NCBI RefSeq assembly: GCF_001612725.1
Contig: NZ_BDAZ01000067.1
Coordinates: 1-64,000 of the forward strand
Length of the DNA stretch: 64,000 bases
From: Nocardia anaemiae NBRC 100462
Lineage (GTDB): Bacteria; Actinomycetota; Actinomycetes; Mycobacteriales; Mycobacteriaceae
Direction: 5' to 3'
The notes below the pieces were generated by a model. It saw only the letters and a list, made by a program, of their open reading frames with translations. It had not been told where the DNA came from and made no database searches. Shown piece after piece: positions 50,946 to 59,534 of the stretch. Each line of letters begins with the position of its first letter. Position 1 is the stretch's first letter. The translations under genes were made by a program, and so were the position numbers.

Positions 50946-52184
50946 TCACCACAGCGCCTGATCCTCGAGCTCGCACCAGAGTTCTTCCGGCACAGGCAGA
51001 TCGAGCATGGCAATGCTGTCGTCGATCTCCGCGCGAGTACCGGATCCGAGCACGATCGCCGTCACGGCCGGATGCCGCTGCGGGAACTGCACGGCCGCCG
51101 CCCGCAGTGGCACACCGTATTTCGCGCACCGCCGCTCCAGCTCCCCCGCGCGGGCGACGACGGCGGGATCCGCCGGGCCGTAATCGAAGGTGGCCTGCCG
51201 CAAGGGATCCGCCAGCACTCCGCTATTGAGCACCCCGGCGACGAGCACCTGGATCCCGCGTTTCGCGCACTCGGGCAGCAGTTCCCGCTCGGCTCGGCGG
51301 TCCAGCAACGAGTACCGCCCGGCAATCATGACGGTGTCGACGGCCGACTCCCGCACGAACCGCAATGCGGTCTCGACGTGGTTGACGCCGATACCGATTC
51401 CAGCGGTCAGCCCTTCGGCCCGCATCCGTTCCAACTCCGGCAGCGCCTCGCCAAGGGCTTGGTCCATATGCGCCTCGGGATCGTGCACGAGCAGCCGATC
51501 CACCCGATCCAGCCCGAGCCGAACCAGCGATTGCTCCAGCGACAGCCGTACGCCTTTCGCCGAATAGTCGAGCCGCCGTGACCTTTTGGGTGCGCCGTAG
51601 AATTCATCGGCCCCGTCGGGCGCGTCCGGGTCGTCGTACAGCAACCGCCCCACCTTCGTGGAAACCGTGAATTCCGAACGGTTTCGTCCACGCAGGAACC
51701 GGCCGAGGCGCTCCTCGCCGAGCCCGCCGCCGTAGTGCGGCGCCGTATCGAAACTCCGAATCCCGGCCGCCCACGCCGCTTCCAGCGCCTGCTGTCCCGC
51801 GTCCTCATCGACAGCGCGGTACAGCCCGGCATACCCCGCACCACCGAGCACCACCTCGGCGCGCGGTCGCGGGTTGAGCTCCCAGACCACCGGCAAACCG
51901 GCCTCCGGCTCGGAATAGTCGTGGGGGATATCGGTGAACCCGCTCATGCGAGCCTGCCAGGCGATATTCACCGGCAAACCGGCCAGTTCGGCCAGCAGCC
52001 TGTCATAGCTGTCGCAGTCGATCACATGGAACAGATCCAACCCGCTGCGCCAGATGGTCCAGTCGGTCGCACCGGCGGCGCGAATGGCCGCGACGAGTTC
52101 GGCCGGTACCGCGCGATGGGCGGCCTCGTACTCGGCCTCCGCGCCCGGTTTCAGCCTGGTGTGCAAGGCGATCCGCATGCTCAC
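50946..52184 (-). CDS. Fusion of sugar mutarotase and aldo/keto reductase, probable L-fucose dehydrogenase
   Basis: 412 residues. Residues 1-105 form an L-rhamnose-mutarotase-like (DUF718) domain: MSMRIALHTRLKPGAEAEYE, HRAVPAELVAAIRAAGATDW, TIWRSGLDLFHVIDCDSYDR and the Trp-containing end IAWQARMSGF. Residues about 110-412 are an aldo/keto reductase: VVLGGAGYAGLYRAVDEDAG, AGIRSFDTAPHYGGGLGEER (catalytic Asp and Tyr), STKVGRLL (Lys), LLVHDPEAHMD (His). The first part would interconvert L-fucose anomers and the second oxidise the sugar to the lactone. Both are fused in one frame with no stop between. It is the last gene of the transport operon. Confidence 0.88.
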   Translation of the reverse strand: MSMRIALHTRLKPGAEAEYEAAHRAVPAELVAAIRAAGATDWTIWRSGLDLFHVIDCDSYDRLLAELAGLPVNIAWQARMSGFTDIPHDYSEPEAGLPVVWELNPRPRAEVVLGGAGYAGLYRAVDEDAGQQALEAAWAAGIRSFDTAPHYGGGLGEERLGRFLRGRNRSEFTVSTKVGRLLYDDPDAPDGADEFYGAPKRSRRLDYSAKGVRLSLEQSLVRLGLDRVDRLLVHDPEAHMDQALGEALPELERMRAEGLTAGIGIGVNHVETALRFVRESAVDTVMIAGRYSLLDRRAERELLPECAKRGIQVLVAGVLNSGVLADPLRQATFDYGPADPAVVARAGELERRCAKYGVPLRAAAVQFPQRHPAVTAIVLGSGTRAEIDDSIAMLDLPVPEELWCELEDQALW

Positions 52185-53206
52185 TCCTGCCGCCGTCCGC
52201 TGGCGATGCGGGTGATGACCAGGGCGACGAGGATGAGCGCACCGTTGATGAACTTCAGCGAATCCGCGCTCACCCCGCCGTAGGACAGCAGTTTCTGGAT
52301 CAGCGTGAGAATCAGGATCCCGAAGAACGCGCCAAGCACCGATCCGCGCCCGCCGTTGAGTGACACGCCGCCGATGACGCAGGCGGCGAACACATTGAAG
52401 ATCATTCCGTCGCCCTGGCTGACCTGGACGCTGGCGAACTGTCCTGAGTAGATGAGCCCGCCGATCGCGGCCAGCACCCCGGCGATCACCAGCACGGCGA
52501 TGACCACCCGATCGGTGCGAATACCGGCGGCTCGGGCGGCGGCCTCATTGCCGCCGACCGCGTACAGTGCCCGCCCGGCCGTGGTGTAGTTCAACGCCAG
52601 ATATCCGATCACGAACAATGCCAGGGCGATGATCACATTCACCGGAAGGCCCAGAACTCGTGCATTGCCGAGCCATTCGACCGACTCCGGAATCTTGGTG
52701 AGGGTGAACCCGGACGTGAGGAAGGTCAGCAGCCCGCGCAGGGCGATGAGCATCGCCAGCGTCACAATGAACCCGTTGAGCCCGAAGCGCACGATCAGCA
52801 GGCCGTTCGCCACACCGACCGCCGCGCCCACCAGCAGCGCGACCGGAATGGTCATCCACGGCGACGCCCAGGTGAAGGCGCCGACCTTGGTGGTGCCCAT
52901 GGTCACCCAGATCGCCACCCCCGTCGCGAGGCCGAAGGTGGATTCCAGCGAGAGGTCCATCCGGCCGACCACCAGCACCAGCACCTCGGCCAGCACCAGC
53001 AGCGAAATACCGCTCATGGTGCTCAGCACATTGGTGAGATTGGCTGTCGAGACGAAATTGGTATTGATGAAGTATCCGACCACCAGCGCCAGCAGGATCG
53101 GCGGCACCAGTAGCAGATCGCGGAATGCGCCCCAGCGCACCTGGATTCGCGGCCGGTGCGGCGGGGCCGCGGTAGGCGCACCGGTGTCGATCGCGGTCCG
53201 GGTCAT
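52181..53206 (-). CDS. Ribose-type sugar ABC transporter permease
   Basis: 341 residues, about eight to ten membrane segments (LLLVPPILLALVVGYFINTN, GISLLVLAEVLVLVVGRMDL, VIIALALFVIGYLALNYTTA, VVIAVLVIAGVLAAIGGLIY, AFFGILILTLIQKLLSYGG). GRMDLSLESTFGLATGVAI and GRALYAVGGNEAAARAAGIR (EAA-loop equivalent) are family motifs of the BPD_transp_2 branch. It overlaps both neighbours by 4 bp. Confidence 0.93.
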   Translation of the reverse strand: MTRTAIDTGAPTAAPPHRPRIQVRWGAFRDLLLVPPILLALVVGYFINTNFVSTANLTNVLSTMSGISLLVLAEVLVLVVGRMDLSLESTFGLATGVAIWVTMGTTKVGAFTWASPWMTIPVALLVGAAVGVANGLLIVRFGLNGFIVTLAMLIALRGLLTFLTSGFTLTKIPESVEWLGNARVLGLPVNVIIALALFVIGYLALNYTTAGRALYAVGGNEAAARAAGIRTDRVVIAVLVIAGVLAAIGGLIYSGQFASVQVSQGDGMIFNVFAACVIGGVSLNGGRGSVLGAFFGILILTLIQKLLSYGGVSADSLKFINGALILVALVITRIASGRRQE

Positions 53207-54735
53207 AGCAGTCCTTCCATGGCGGTGACGAGTTCGCGGTCGTCCCAGCCCTTGTCGAAGCGGGCGGTGAGCCGTCCCTGCACCAGGACCAGCACGCGGT
53301 CGGCGTCGCGCAGATCGTCGAGTTCGTCGGAGGCGACGAGGACGGCGGTGCCGCGATCGGCGGCGGCGCGCACCACCGCGCGCAGCGTTTCCTTGGAGCG
53401 CACGTCGACGCCCGCGGTGGGGGTGATCAGCACCAGCACTCGCGGTTCGGTGGCCAGGGCCCGGGCGAACACCACCTTCTGTTGATTGCCGCCGGACAGT
53501 TCGGCGACGCTCTGCCGGGGGTTTTCGGCTTTGATATCCAGTTCCGCAATGGCGTTGCCCACCAGCGCATCTCGGCTGCGCCGCGACAGCAGTCCGAACC
53601 GGCCGAGCTTGTGCGGCACGGTGAGAGTGGCATTGTCGGCCACGCTCATGGACAGGATCAGCCCTTCCTCGTGACGATCACGCGGCACGAATCCGATCCC
53701 GGCATCGCGCGCAGCCCGCACCCCGCCGCCGCGCAGCGGGCTGCCCGCCACCAGCATCGATCCGCCTGCCGCCCTGCGCAATCCGACAATGGTCTCGGCC
53801 ACCTCGATGCGCCCGCTGCTGCCGCCGCCCGCCAGTCCGACGATCTCACCCGGGCGCACGTCGATGTCGATCTCGTCGAATTCGCCGATGCGCGTGAGCT
53901 TCTCGATCTTCAATGCCGGTGTGCGGGCGGTGTCGGGGGCCTGTCGTGGCACGGCGACTTCCAAGGCCGTCGAATCGCCGGTCATGGCGGCGATGAGCGC
54001 GGGCTTGGCCAGTTCGGCAACCGGAGCCGTGACGATATGGCGGGCATCCCGGAAAACCGTGACATCGGAGCAGATTTCGTAGGTCTCGTCGAGATGATGG
54101 GAGATGAACAGGAAGGTCACGCCCTGTTCCTGGAGGTCCCGGATCCGCGCGAACAGGCGCTTGATGGCGGGACCGTCCAGCTGTGCGGTCGGCTCATCGA
54201 GAATGATGAACCGCGCGCCGTGCGAGAGCGAGCGCGCGATCTCCACCAATTGCCGATGCTCCACCGACAGCTCGCGGGCGAGGGTATCGACCGACACCGG
54301 CACCGACCAGGTATCCAGCAGCTCCCGCGCCCGCGTCCGCAGTGTGCGCCAATTGACCAGGCGCCCACCGAAGCCCTGCCGATTGACGAACAGATTCTCC
54401 GCCACCGACAGATCGGGAATGATCGTGGAGTGCTGGTAGACGCACGCCACGCGGGACCGCCAGGCATCCCTATCGGCGGGCGCAGGCGCCGGGTGACCTT
54501 GGAAGCGCACCTCCCCCTCATCAGGAGCTGCGAGTCCGGTCAGAATCGACACCAGGGTCGACTTCCCGGCGCCGTTCCGCCCCACCAGCGCATGCGTGCG
54601 GCCCGCGGTGACGCGCAATCCGACGCGATCGAGCGCGATATTGCGGCCGAACCGCTTGGTCACCCCGATCGCCTCGGCCACCGGTGGACGATCGGGTTGT
54701 TGCTGTGAAACTGTCTCGGGCACGGCGGTTTCCAT
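53203..54735 (-). CDS. Ribose-type sugar ABC transporter ATP-binding protein (two domains)
   Basis: 510 residues. First domain: Walker A GRNGAGKST (52-60 region), signature ARELSVEHRQLVEIARSLSH, Walker B FIILDEPTAQLDG. Second domain: GGGSSGRIE replaces Walker A (degenerate), but NRQSVAELSGGNQQKVVFAR-like signature and VLVLITPTAGVDV are present; the Walker B Glu is changed to Thr. This asymmetry, one competent and one degenerate site, is usual in RbsA/XylG-type proteins. It powers the adjacent permease. Confidence 0.93.
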   Translation of the reverse strand: METAVPETVSQQQPDRPPVAEAIGVTKRFGRNIALDRVGLRVTAGRTHALVGRNGAGKSTLVSILTGLAAPDEGEVRFQGHPAPAPADRDAWRSRVACVYQHSTIIPDLSVAENLFVNRQGFGGRLVNWRTLRTRARELLDTWSVPVSVDTLARELSVEHRQLVEIARSLSHGARFIILDEPTAQLDGPAIKRLFARIRDLQEQGVTFLFISHHLDETYEICSDVTVFRDARHIVTAPVAELAKPALIAAMTGDSTALEVAVPRQAPDTARTPALKIEKLTRIGEFDEIDIDVRPGEIVGLAGGGSSGRIEVAETIVGLRRAAGGSMLVAGSPLRGGGVRAARDAGIGFVPRDRHEEGLILSMSVADNATLTVPHKLGRFGLLSRRSRDALVGNAIAELDIKAENPRQSVAELSGGNQQKVVFARALATEPRVLVLITPTAGVDVRSKETLRAVVRAAADRGTAVLVASDELDDLRDADRVLVLVQGRLTARFDKGWDDRELVTAMEGLL

Positions 54736-54754
54736 CGCTAGGCTGTCGATCCGT

Positions 54755-55837
54755 TCAGTGCCCGCGGCCCCACAGCGTGGGATCGGTGCTCGCCACCGTG
54801 TCCATATCGCCGACCTTGCCTCCAGCCCGGGTCACGACCGGCGCCGGGAGCTGATCCTCGAGCTGGCCGCCGCCGGTGTCGACAACGGTCGAGCCGTGAT
54901 CGGTCGGACCGGGCGTGAACTTTTTACCGTCCACGGCCGCTTTCGCGTACATCGCGGCGTACTGCGCGTACAGATCGGCGGGTTGCGAGACGGTGGCATC
55001 GATATAGCCCGCATCGATGGCGTCGAGCTCGGCCTTGATGCCGTCATTGGACACGATCGAAATATGGCCCGGCTGACCGGCTTTGACGAGTTTGCCGGTG
55101 CGCTCGAGCAATGCCAGCGTCGACTGGAGGAACGCACCGCCCGCCTGCATATAGATGCCGTTGATATCCGGATCGGTGAGCAGCTTGTCCTGTAGGCCCG
55201 ACGTGGCCCTGTCGGCCTTCCACTCGGTGGGGATTTCGATCACCTTGATATTCGGGTATTTCGACCGCATGCACTCGGCGAACGCCTGGGAGCGGTCGCG
55301 CCCGTTGATCGAGGCCAGATCACCCTGGAATTCCACGACTTTCCCGGTGCCGTGCAGGGTTTCGCCGAGGTAGGTGCAGGCGTTCGTGCCGTAGGCCCGG
55401 TTGTCGGCCCGCACCACCATGTAGGCACCGCCACTGTCGGGGCGAGTGTCGACGCTGATCACCGGCACGTTCTTTCCGGCCGCGGCGGTGATCGCCGGTT
55501 TCGCGGCGGCGGTGTCCTGCGGCGCCATGATGATCGCCTTGACGTCCTTCGAAAGCAACGTATCCACATTGGATTTCAGCCGGTTGGAGTCATTGTCGGA
55601 GGAGGTGTTCTCCAACTTCACCCCGGCCGCGGCGGCCTTCGGGCCGAGGTACCCGGCGTAGGCGCTCCAGAAGTCGGTGTCGGAGCGTGGCTGGTCCGCG
55701 CCGACCAGGACACCGTTCTCGGCACCCTTCCCGACGGCCACGGCGGGACCGCCGCCGGAAGTCTGTTCGCGGGAACAGGCCGCCACCGCGACGACCAGTA
55801 CGGCGGCTACTGCCGCGCCGATGATCCTGGTGTTCAT
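54755..55837 (-). CDS. Sugar ABC transporter substrate-binding lipoprotein
   Basis: 360 residues from ATG 55837. The lipoprotein signal peptide MNTRIIGAAVAAVLVVAVAA ends at a lipobox with Cys21 (VAAC). The peripla_BP_4 domain follows: NGVLVGADQPRSDTDFWSAY, IIMAPQDTAAAKPAITAAAG, NVPVISVDTRPDSGGAYMVV, DPDINGIYMQAGGAFLQSTL, HISIVSNDGIKAELDAIDAG. It overlaps the dehydratase stop by ATGA. The ligand is inferred to be L-fucose from the gene context. Confidence 0.92.
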   Translation of the reverse strand: MNTRIIGAAVAAVLVVAVAACSREQTSGGGPAVAVGKGAENGVLVGADQPRSDTDFWSAYAGYLGPKAAAAGVKLENTSSDNDSNRLKSNVDTLLSKDVKAIIMAPQDTAAAKPAITAAAGKNVPVISVDTRPDSGGAYMVVRADNRAYGTNACTYLGETLHGTGKVVEFQGDLASINGRDRSQAFAECMRSKYPNIKVIEIPTEWKADRATSGLQDKLLTDPDINGIYMQAGGAFLQSTLALLERTGKLVKAGQPGHISIVSNDGIKAELDAIDAGYIDATVSQPADLYAQYAAMYAKAAVDGKKFTPGPTDHGSTVVDTGGGQLEDQLPAPVVTRAGGKVGDMDTVASTDPTLWGRGH

Positions 55838-57186
55838 GAGAGTTCGTGCTCCTTTGCCGAAACCTGGTGTACTGCTGAGAAAGTGGTCGGCTCCATCCAT
55901 GCCGCGCCAGTGGGAAAGGTGTAATCGCGGAGCGAGTCGGGGAGCATCTCGGCGCTGAAACCCGGTGCGCGCGGCGTGAGATAGCGCCCACCCGCCACTC
56001 GGACCGGATCGCGAAAATGCTCGTGCAAATGGTCGACGTATTCGATGGCGCGGCCTTGCATGGTGCCGGAGATGGCGATGTAGTCGATCATCGCCAGGTG
56101 CTGCACCAGCTCGCACAGCCCGACCCCGCCCGCGTGCGGGATGACCGGCACCCCGAACTTGGCCGCCAGCAACAGGATTGCGAGATTCTCGTTGACACCG
56201 GCGACGCGGGCGGCATCTATTTGCAAGACATCGACCGCGCCCGCCTGTAGCAGCTGTTTGAACAGGATGCGGTTCTGGCCGTGCTCGCCGGTGGAGATCG
56301 GCACCCCCGCGACACGGCGGCGAATCTCGGCGTGGCCCAGGATGTCATCGGGACTGGTGGGTTCCTCGACCCAGGACAGCCCGGCCGGAGCCAGCCGCGA
56401 AATCCATTCCGCTGCTTCATCGACGCCCCAGCGTTGGTTGGCGTCCACGGCCAGGCCGATATCGGGTCCGATGGCGTGCCGCGCGAGCATGACCCGGCGC
56501 ACGTCCTCGTCCGGATCGCGGCCGACCTTGATCTTGATGGTGCCGAATCCGTCGGCCACCGCCTGCTGGGCGAGGCGGGTCAGCTTGGCGTCGGAGTAGC
56601 CGAGCCAGCCGGCGGAGGTGGTGTAGGCGGGATATCCCGTGGCCAGCAGGCGCTCGGTGCGTTCGGCCCGGCCCGGTTCGGCCGCGCGCAGGATGGCCAG
56701 GGCCTCGTCGGGAGTGAGGGCGTCGGTCAGGTAGCGGAAGTCCACCTGCGCCACCAGCTCTTCCGGACTCATCTCCGAAACCAACTGCCACACCGGCTTT
56801 CCCGCGCGTTTCGCGGCGAGGTCCCACGCCGCATTGACGACCGCGCCGATCGCCATGTGCATGACGCCCTTTTCCGGGCCCAGCCAGCGCAGCTGCGAAT
56901 CATCGGTCAGGCTGCGTGCGAAGCCGCCCAGATCGCCGGTGATCTCGTCGACCGAGCGGCCCACCACCAGATGGTCGAGGGCCTGGATAGCGGCCTGCTG
57001 CACGTCATTGCCGCGCCCGATGGTGAACGCGAAGCCGTGGCCGTCCGGGACCGCCGCATCGTCGGTGCGCAGGATCACGTAGGCCGCCGAATAGTCGGGG
57101 TCGGGGTTCATGGCATCCGAGCCGTCCAATTGGGCCGATGTCGGGAACCGAATATCCAGCGTGTCCAGCGCCGTAATGAAAGCCAT
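55834..57186 (-). CDS. Enolase-superfamily L-fuconate dehydratase
   Basis: 450 residues from ATG 57186. It opens ALDTLDIRFPTSAQLDGSDA, the fuconate dehydratase N-terminus (D..DIRFPTS..LDGSDAMN.DPDYSA), and SRADYS-like AAYVILRTDD. Active site: FGTIKIKVGRDPDEDVRRVM (KxK), IGLAVDANQRWGVDEAAEWI (Asp), LSWVEEPTSPDDILGHAEIR (Glu), GVPISTGEHGQNRILFKQLL (Glu) and PVIPHAGGVGLCELVQHLAM (His). It dehydrates L-fuconate to 2-keto-3-deoxy-L-fuconate. It is the first gene of the minus-strand operon with operator copy 2 in its promoter region. Confidence 0.96.
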   Translation of the reverse strand: MAFITALDTLDIRFPTSAQLDGSDAMNPDPDYSAAYVILRTDDAAVPDGHGFAFTIGRGNDVQQAAIQALDHLVVGRSVDEITGDLGGFARSLTDDSQLRWLGPEKGVMHMAIGAVVNAAWDLAAKRAGKPVWQLVSEMSPEELVAQVDFRYLTDALTPDEALAILRAAEPGRAERTERLLATGYPAYTTSAGWLGYSDAKLTRLAQQAVADGFGTIKIKVGRDPDEDVRRVMLARHAIGPDIGLAVDANQRWGVDEAAEWISRLAPAGLSWVEEPTSPDDILGHAEIRRRVAGVPISTGEHGQNRILFKQLLQAGAVDVLQIDAARVAGVNENLAILLLAAKFGVPVIPHAGGVGLCELVQHLAMIDYIAISGTMQGRAIEYVDHLHEHFRDPVRVAGGRYLTPRAPGFSAEMLPDSLRDYTFPTGAAWMEPTTFSAVHQVSAKEHELS

Positions 57187-57225
57187 GCGTGATCCTCGCT
57201 GCCAGAAGTGATCTGGGTCACGACT

Positions 57226-57240
57226 ATACATCCGATGTCT
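57226..57240. promoter_or_regulatory. Operator copy 2, ATACATCCGATGTCT
   Basis: Exact inverse complement of 50123-50137, 40 bp upstream of the fuconate dehydratase start. The core ACATCCGATGT is a perfect 11-bp palindrome. The position suits repression by the FadR-type GntR protein. Confidence 0.75.
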
Positions 57241-57335
57241 AGGAACGCAAGGGTTGTGGGTTCGGGCTGATTCCCGGCAAATAGTCCGAATTCGGCGTTG
57301 CGTTCGGTGAGTGGTGTTATCTTCCGAAGCTGTAA

Positions 57336-57345
57336 ACATCGGATC
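57336..57345. promoter_or_regulatory. Partial operator copy 3, ACATCGGATC
   Basis: Left half plus centre of the ACATCGGATGT palindrome, then divergence. It lies about 20 bp upstream of the SDR start, where a weaker site for the same regulator would act. Confidence 0.5.
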
Positions 57346-57365
57346 AGTGCGCGGATGAGGTCGGT

Positions 57366-58169
57366 ATGACTTATGGGGAGTTGGACGGGCTGACGGCCGT
57401 GGTGACGGGCGGCGGATCCGGTATCGGCCGGGCGATCGCGACCGCATTCGGCCTCGCTGGTGCACGGGTGGCCGTGCTGGATCTGCGGCCGGGCCCACCG
57501 GTCGGACGCGATGGCCTGGCGCTGACATGCAATGTGTGCGAGGACGATTCGGTGCGCGCGGCCATCGAGAGCGCCGCCGACGCATTCGGCCGCTTGGACA
57601 TCGTGGTCAACAATGCGGGCATCGGTGCGCAGGGAACCGTCGAGGATAATACCGACGACGAGTGGCGACGCGTCTTGGACGTGAATGTGCTCGGTGCCGT
57701 GCGGGTTTCTCGCGCCGCTCTACCTCACCTGCGCCGCTCCCCCGCCGCCGCGATCGTGAACACCTGCTCGATCGCCGCCACCACCGGCCTGCCGAACCGC
57801 GCGGCCTACAGCGCCAGCAAGGGCGCGATCCTCGCACTGACGCGCGCCATGGCGGCCGATCACCTCTCCGAAGGAATTCGAGTCAACTGCGTGAATCCGG
57901 GCACGGTCGACACCCCCTGGGTGCAACGCCTGCTCGCCGCTGCCCCTGATCCCGCCGCGGAACTCGTTGCGCTCCAAGCCCGCCAGCCGCACGGCAGGCT
58001 GGTCAGCCCCGAAGAAGTCGCGGCCGCCGTGCTGTACCTCGCCGGACCACACGCGGCTTCGACCGCAGGCGTCATGCTGGAAGTAGACGGCGGCATGCAC
58101 TCACTCCGGCTGCGTGCGCCCAATGGCCGCCCGAATAAGGCAGAGCAACAGGAGAATTCGATCCAGTGA
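57366..58169 (+). CDS. Short-chain dehydrogenase, probable 2-keto-3-deoxy-L-fuconate dehydrogenase
   Basis: 267 residues. NAD loop TAVVTGGGSGIGRAIATAFG, then NNAGIGAQGTVEDNTDDEWR (NNAG), catalytic Ser in NTCSIAATTGLPNRAAYSAS, and YSASKGAILALTRAMAADH (YxxxK). Classical SDR, NAD-preferring from the acidic VLDLRPG after strand 2. In the fucose pathway it would oxidise 2-keto-3-deoxy-L-fuconate at C4. The alternative is L-fucose 1-dehydrogenase, since that step also has SDR members. The stop overlaps the next GTG by 4 bp. Confidence 0.92.
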   Translation: MTYGELDGLTAVVTGGGSGIGRAIATAFGLAGARVAVLDLRPGPPVGRDGLALTCNVCEDDSVRAAIESAADAFGRLDIVVNNAGIGAQGTVEDNTDDEWRRVLDVNVLGAVRVSRAALPHLRRSPAAAIVNTCSIAATTGLPNRAAYSASKGAILALTRAMAADHLSEGIRVNCVNPGTVDTPWVQRLLAAAPDPAAELVALQARQPHGRLVSPEEVAAAVLYLAGPHAASTAGVMLEVDGGMHSLRLRAPNGRPNKAEQQENSIQ

Positions 58170-59410
58170 CCGAACGCCGCATCCCGCGATACCGCGACCT
58201 CGCGCCGTTGGTGAGGTTCGAGCGTCCCTTCGGCGGCCTCGACCACAAACTCGCTCGCGCCCAAACCATCTGGGACCTGCGCGAGTTGGCCCGCAAACGC
58301 ACACCCAAGGTCGCCTTCGACTACACCGACGGCGCCGCCGACGCCGAAATCAGCCTCCAGCGGGCCCGACAAGCGTTCCAAGACATCGAATTCCGCCCAG
58401 CCATCCTCCGCGACGTCGCCGACATCGACACCACCACAACCGTCCTCGGCAAACCCTCCCAGCTGCCCTTCGGCATCGCTCCCACCGGCTTCACCCGCAT
58501 GATGCACACCGCGGGCGAAGTCGCCGGAGCCCGAGCCGCCGCCCGAGCTGGAATCCCGTTCACCCTCTCCACCATGGGCACCACAGCCATCGAAGACTTG
58601 GCCGCCGCCACCGATCCCCAGGCCCGCAACTGGTTCCAGCTCTACATGTGGAAAGACCGGGACCGCTCCCTGGCCTTGGTCGACCGCGCCGCCACGGCGG
58701 GCTTCGACACCCTGGTAATCACAGTCGACGTCCCAGTAGCCGGAGCCCGCCTCCGCGACGCGCGCAACGGCATGACCGTCCCACCCTCGATAACCCTCAC
58801 GGGCGCCTTGGACGCGATCCGGAAACCCCGGTGGTGGTTCGATTTCCTCACCACCGAACCCCTGGCCTTCGCCTCCCTGGACCGCTGGTCCGGCACCGTC
58901 GCCGACCTCCTCGACGCCATGTTCGACCCCACGGTCGACTTCGACGACCTGACCTGGATCCGCGACCGCTGGCCCGGGCGAATCCTCGTCAAGGGCGTCC
59001 AAACGGTAGACGATGCCAAACGCCTCGCCGCCCTAGGCGTAGACGGCATAATCCTGTCCAACCACGGTGGCCGCCAACTGGATCGAGCCCCGGTCCCCCT
59101 ACACTTGCTCCCCTCGGTGGTCCATGAGGTGGGCGACGACCTCGAAATCCACCTGGACACAGGCATAATGCACGGCGCCGATATAGTCGCCGCCCTAGCC
59201 CTGGGCGCCCACTTCACCCTGATCGGCCGCGCCTACCTCTACGGCCTGATGGCCGGGGGCGAATCAGGCGTAGACCGCGCCATCGACATCCTCCGCACTC
59301 AGCTCACCCGCACGATGAAACTCCTCGGCGTCGGCTCCATACAAGAACTCGAACCCGCCCACGTCCGCCTGCTTACCAGCACGCGAGGTAATCGGCACCG
59401 CTACCGGTAA
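58166..59410 (+). CDS. FMN-dependent alpha-hydroxy-acid oxidase/L-lactate dehydrogenase
   Basis: 414 residues from GTG 58166. Family signs: KVAFDYTDGAADAEISLQRA, LPFGIAPTGFTRMMHTAGEV, WFQLYMWKDRDRSLALVDRA, LVITVDVPVAGARLRDARNG, ILVKGVQTVDDAKRLAALGV (catalytic Lys) and IILSNHGGRQLDRAPVPLHL (SNHGxRQ with catalytic His and Arg). It oxidises L-2-hydroxy acids, here most probably the L-lactate released by the FAH-family hydrolase, to pyruvate. This closes the fucose route to two pyruvates. Confidence 0.94.
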   Translation: MTERRIPRYRDLAPLVRFERPFGGLDHKLARAQTIWDLRELARKRTPKVAFDYTDGAADAEISLQRARQAFQDIEFRPAILRDVADIDTTTTVLGKPSQLPFGIAPTGFTRMMHTAGEVAGARAAARAGIPFTLSTMGTTAIEDLAAATDPQARNWFQLYMWKDRDRSLALVDRAATAGFDTLVITVDVPVAGARLRDARNGMTVPPSITLTGALDAIRKPRWWFDFLTTEPLAFASLDRWSGTVADLLDAMFDPTVDFDDLTWIRDRWPGRILVKGVQTVDDAKRLAALGVDGIILSNHGGRQLDRAPVPLHLLPSVVHEVGDDLEIHLDTGIMHGADIVAALALGAHFTLIGRAYLYGLMAGGESGVDRAIDILRTQLTRTMKLLGVGSIQELEPAHVRLLTSTRGNRHRYR

Positions 59411-59534
59411 CAGAGGTGATCTGTCGGTTCATCGCCGAGCACCGAGGGCCATTGGGGAATGTCCGGCAGGACGGACCAAACGAGCGGCGGCTCGCCACCT
59501 CATGAGCACAGCGGCGGGCACTCGCGGTCGCCGA
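59411..59534. other. Short intergenic region between convergent genes
   Basis: The lactate dehydrogenase (+) and the SARP-type gene (-) converge here. No clear terminator stem with U-run was seen. Confidence 0.4.

Noticed and set aside
53482..54708. 408-residue plus-strand reading opposite the sugar ABC ATPase gene
   Set aside because: Antisense shadow of a canonical two-domain ATPase.
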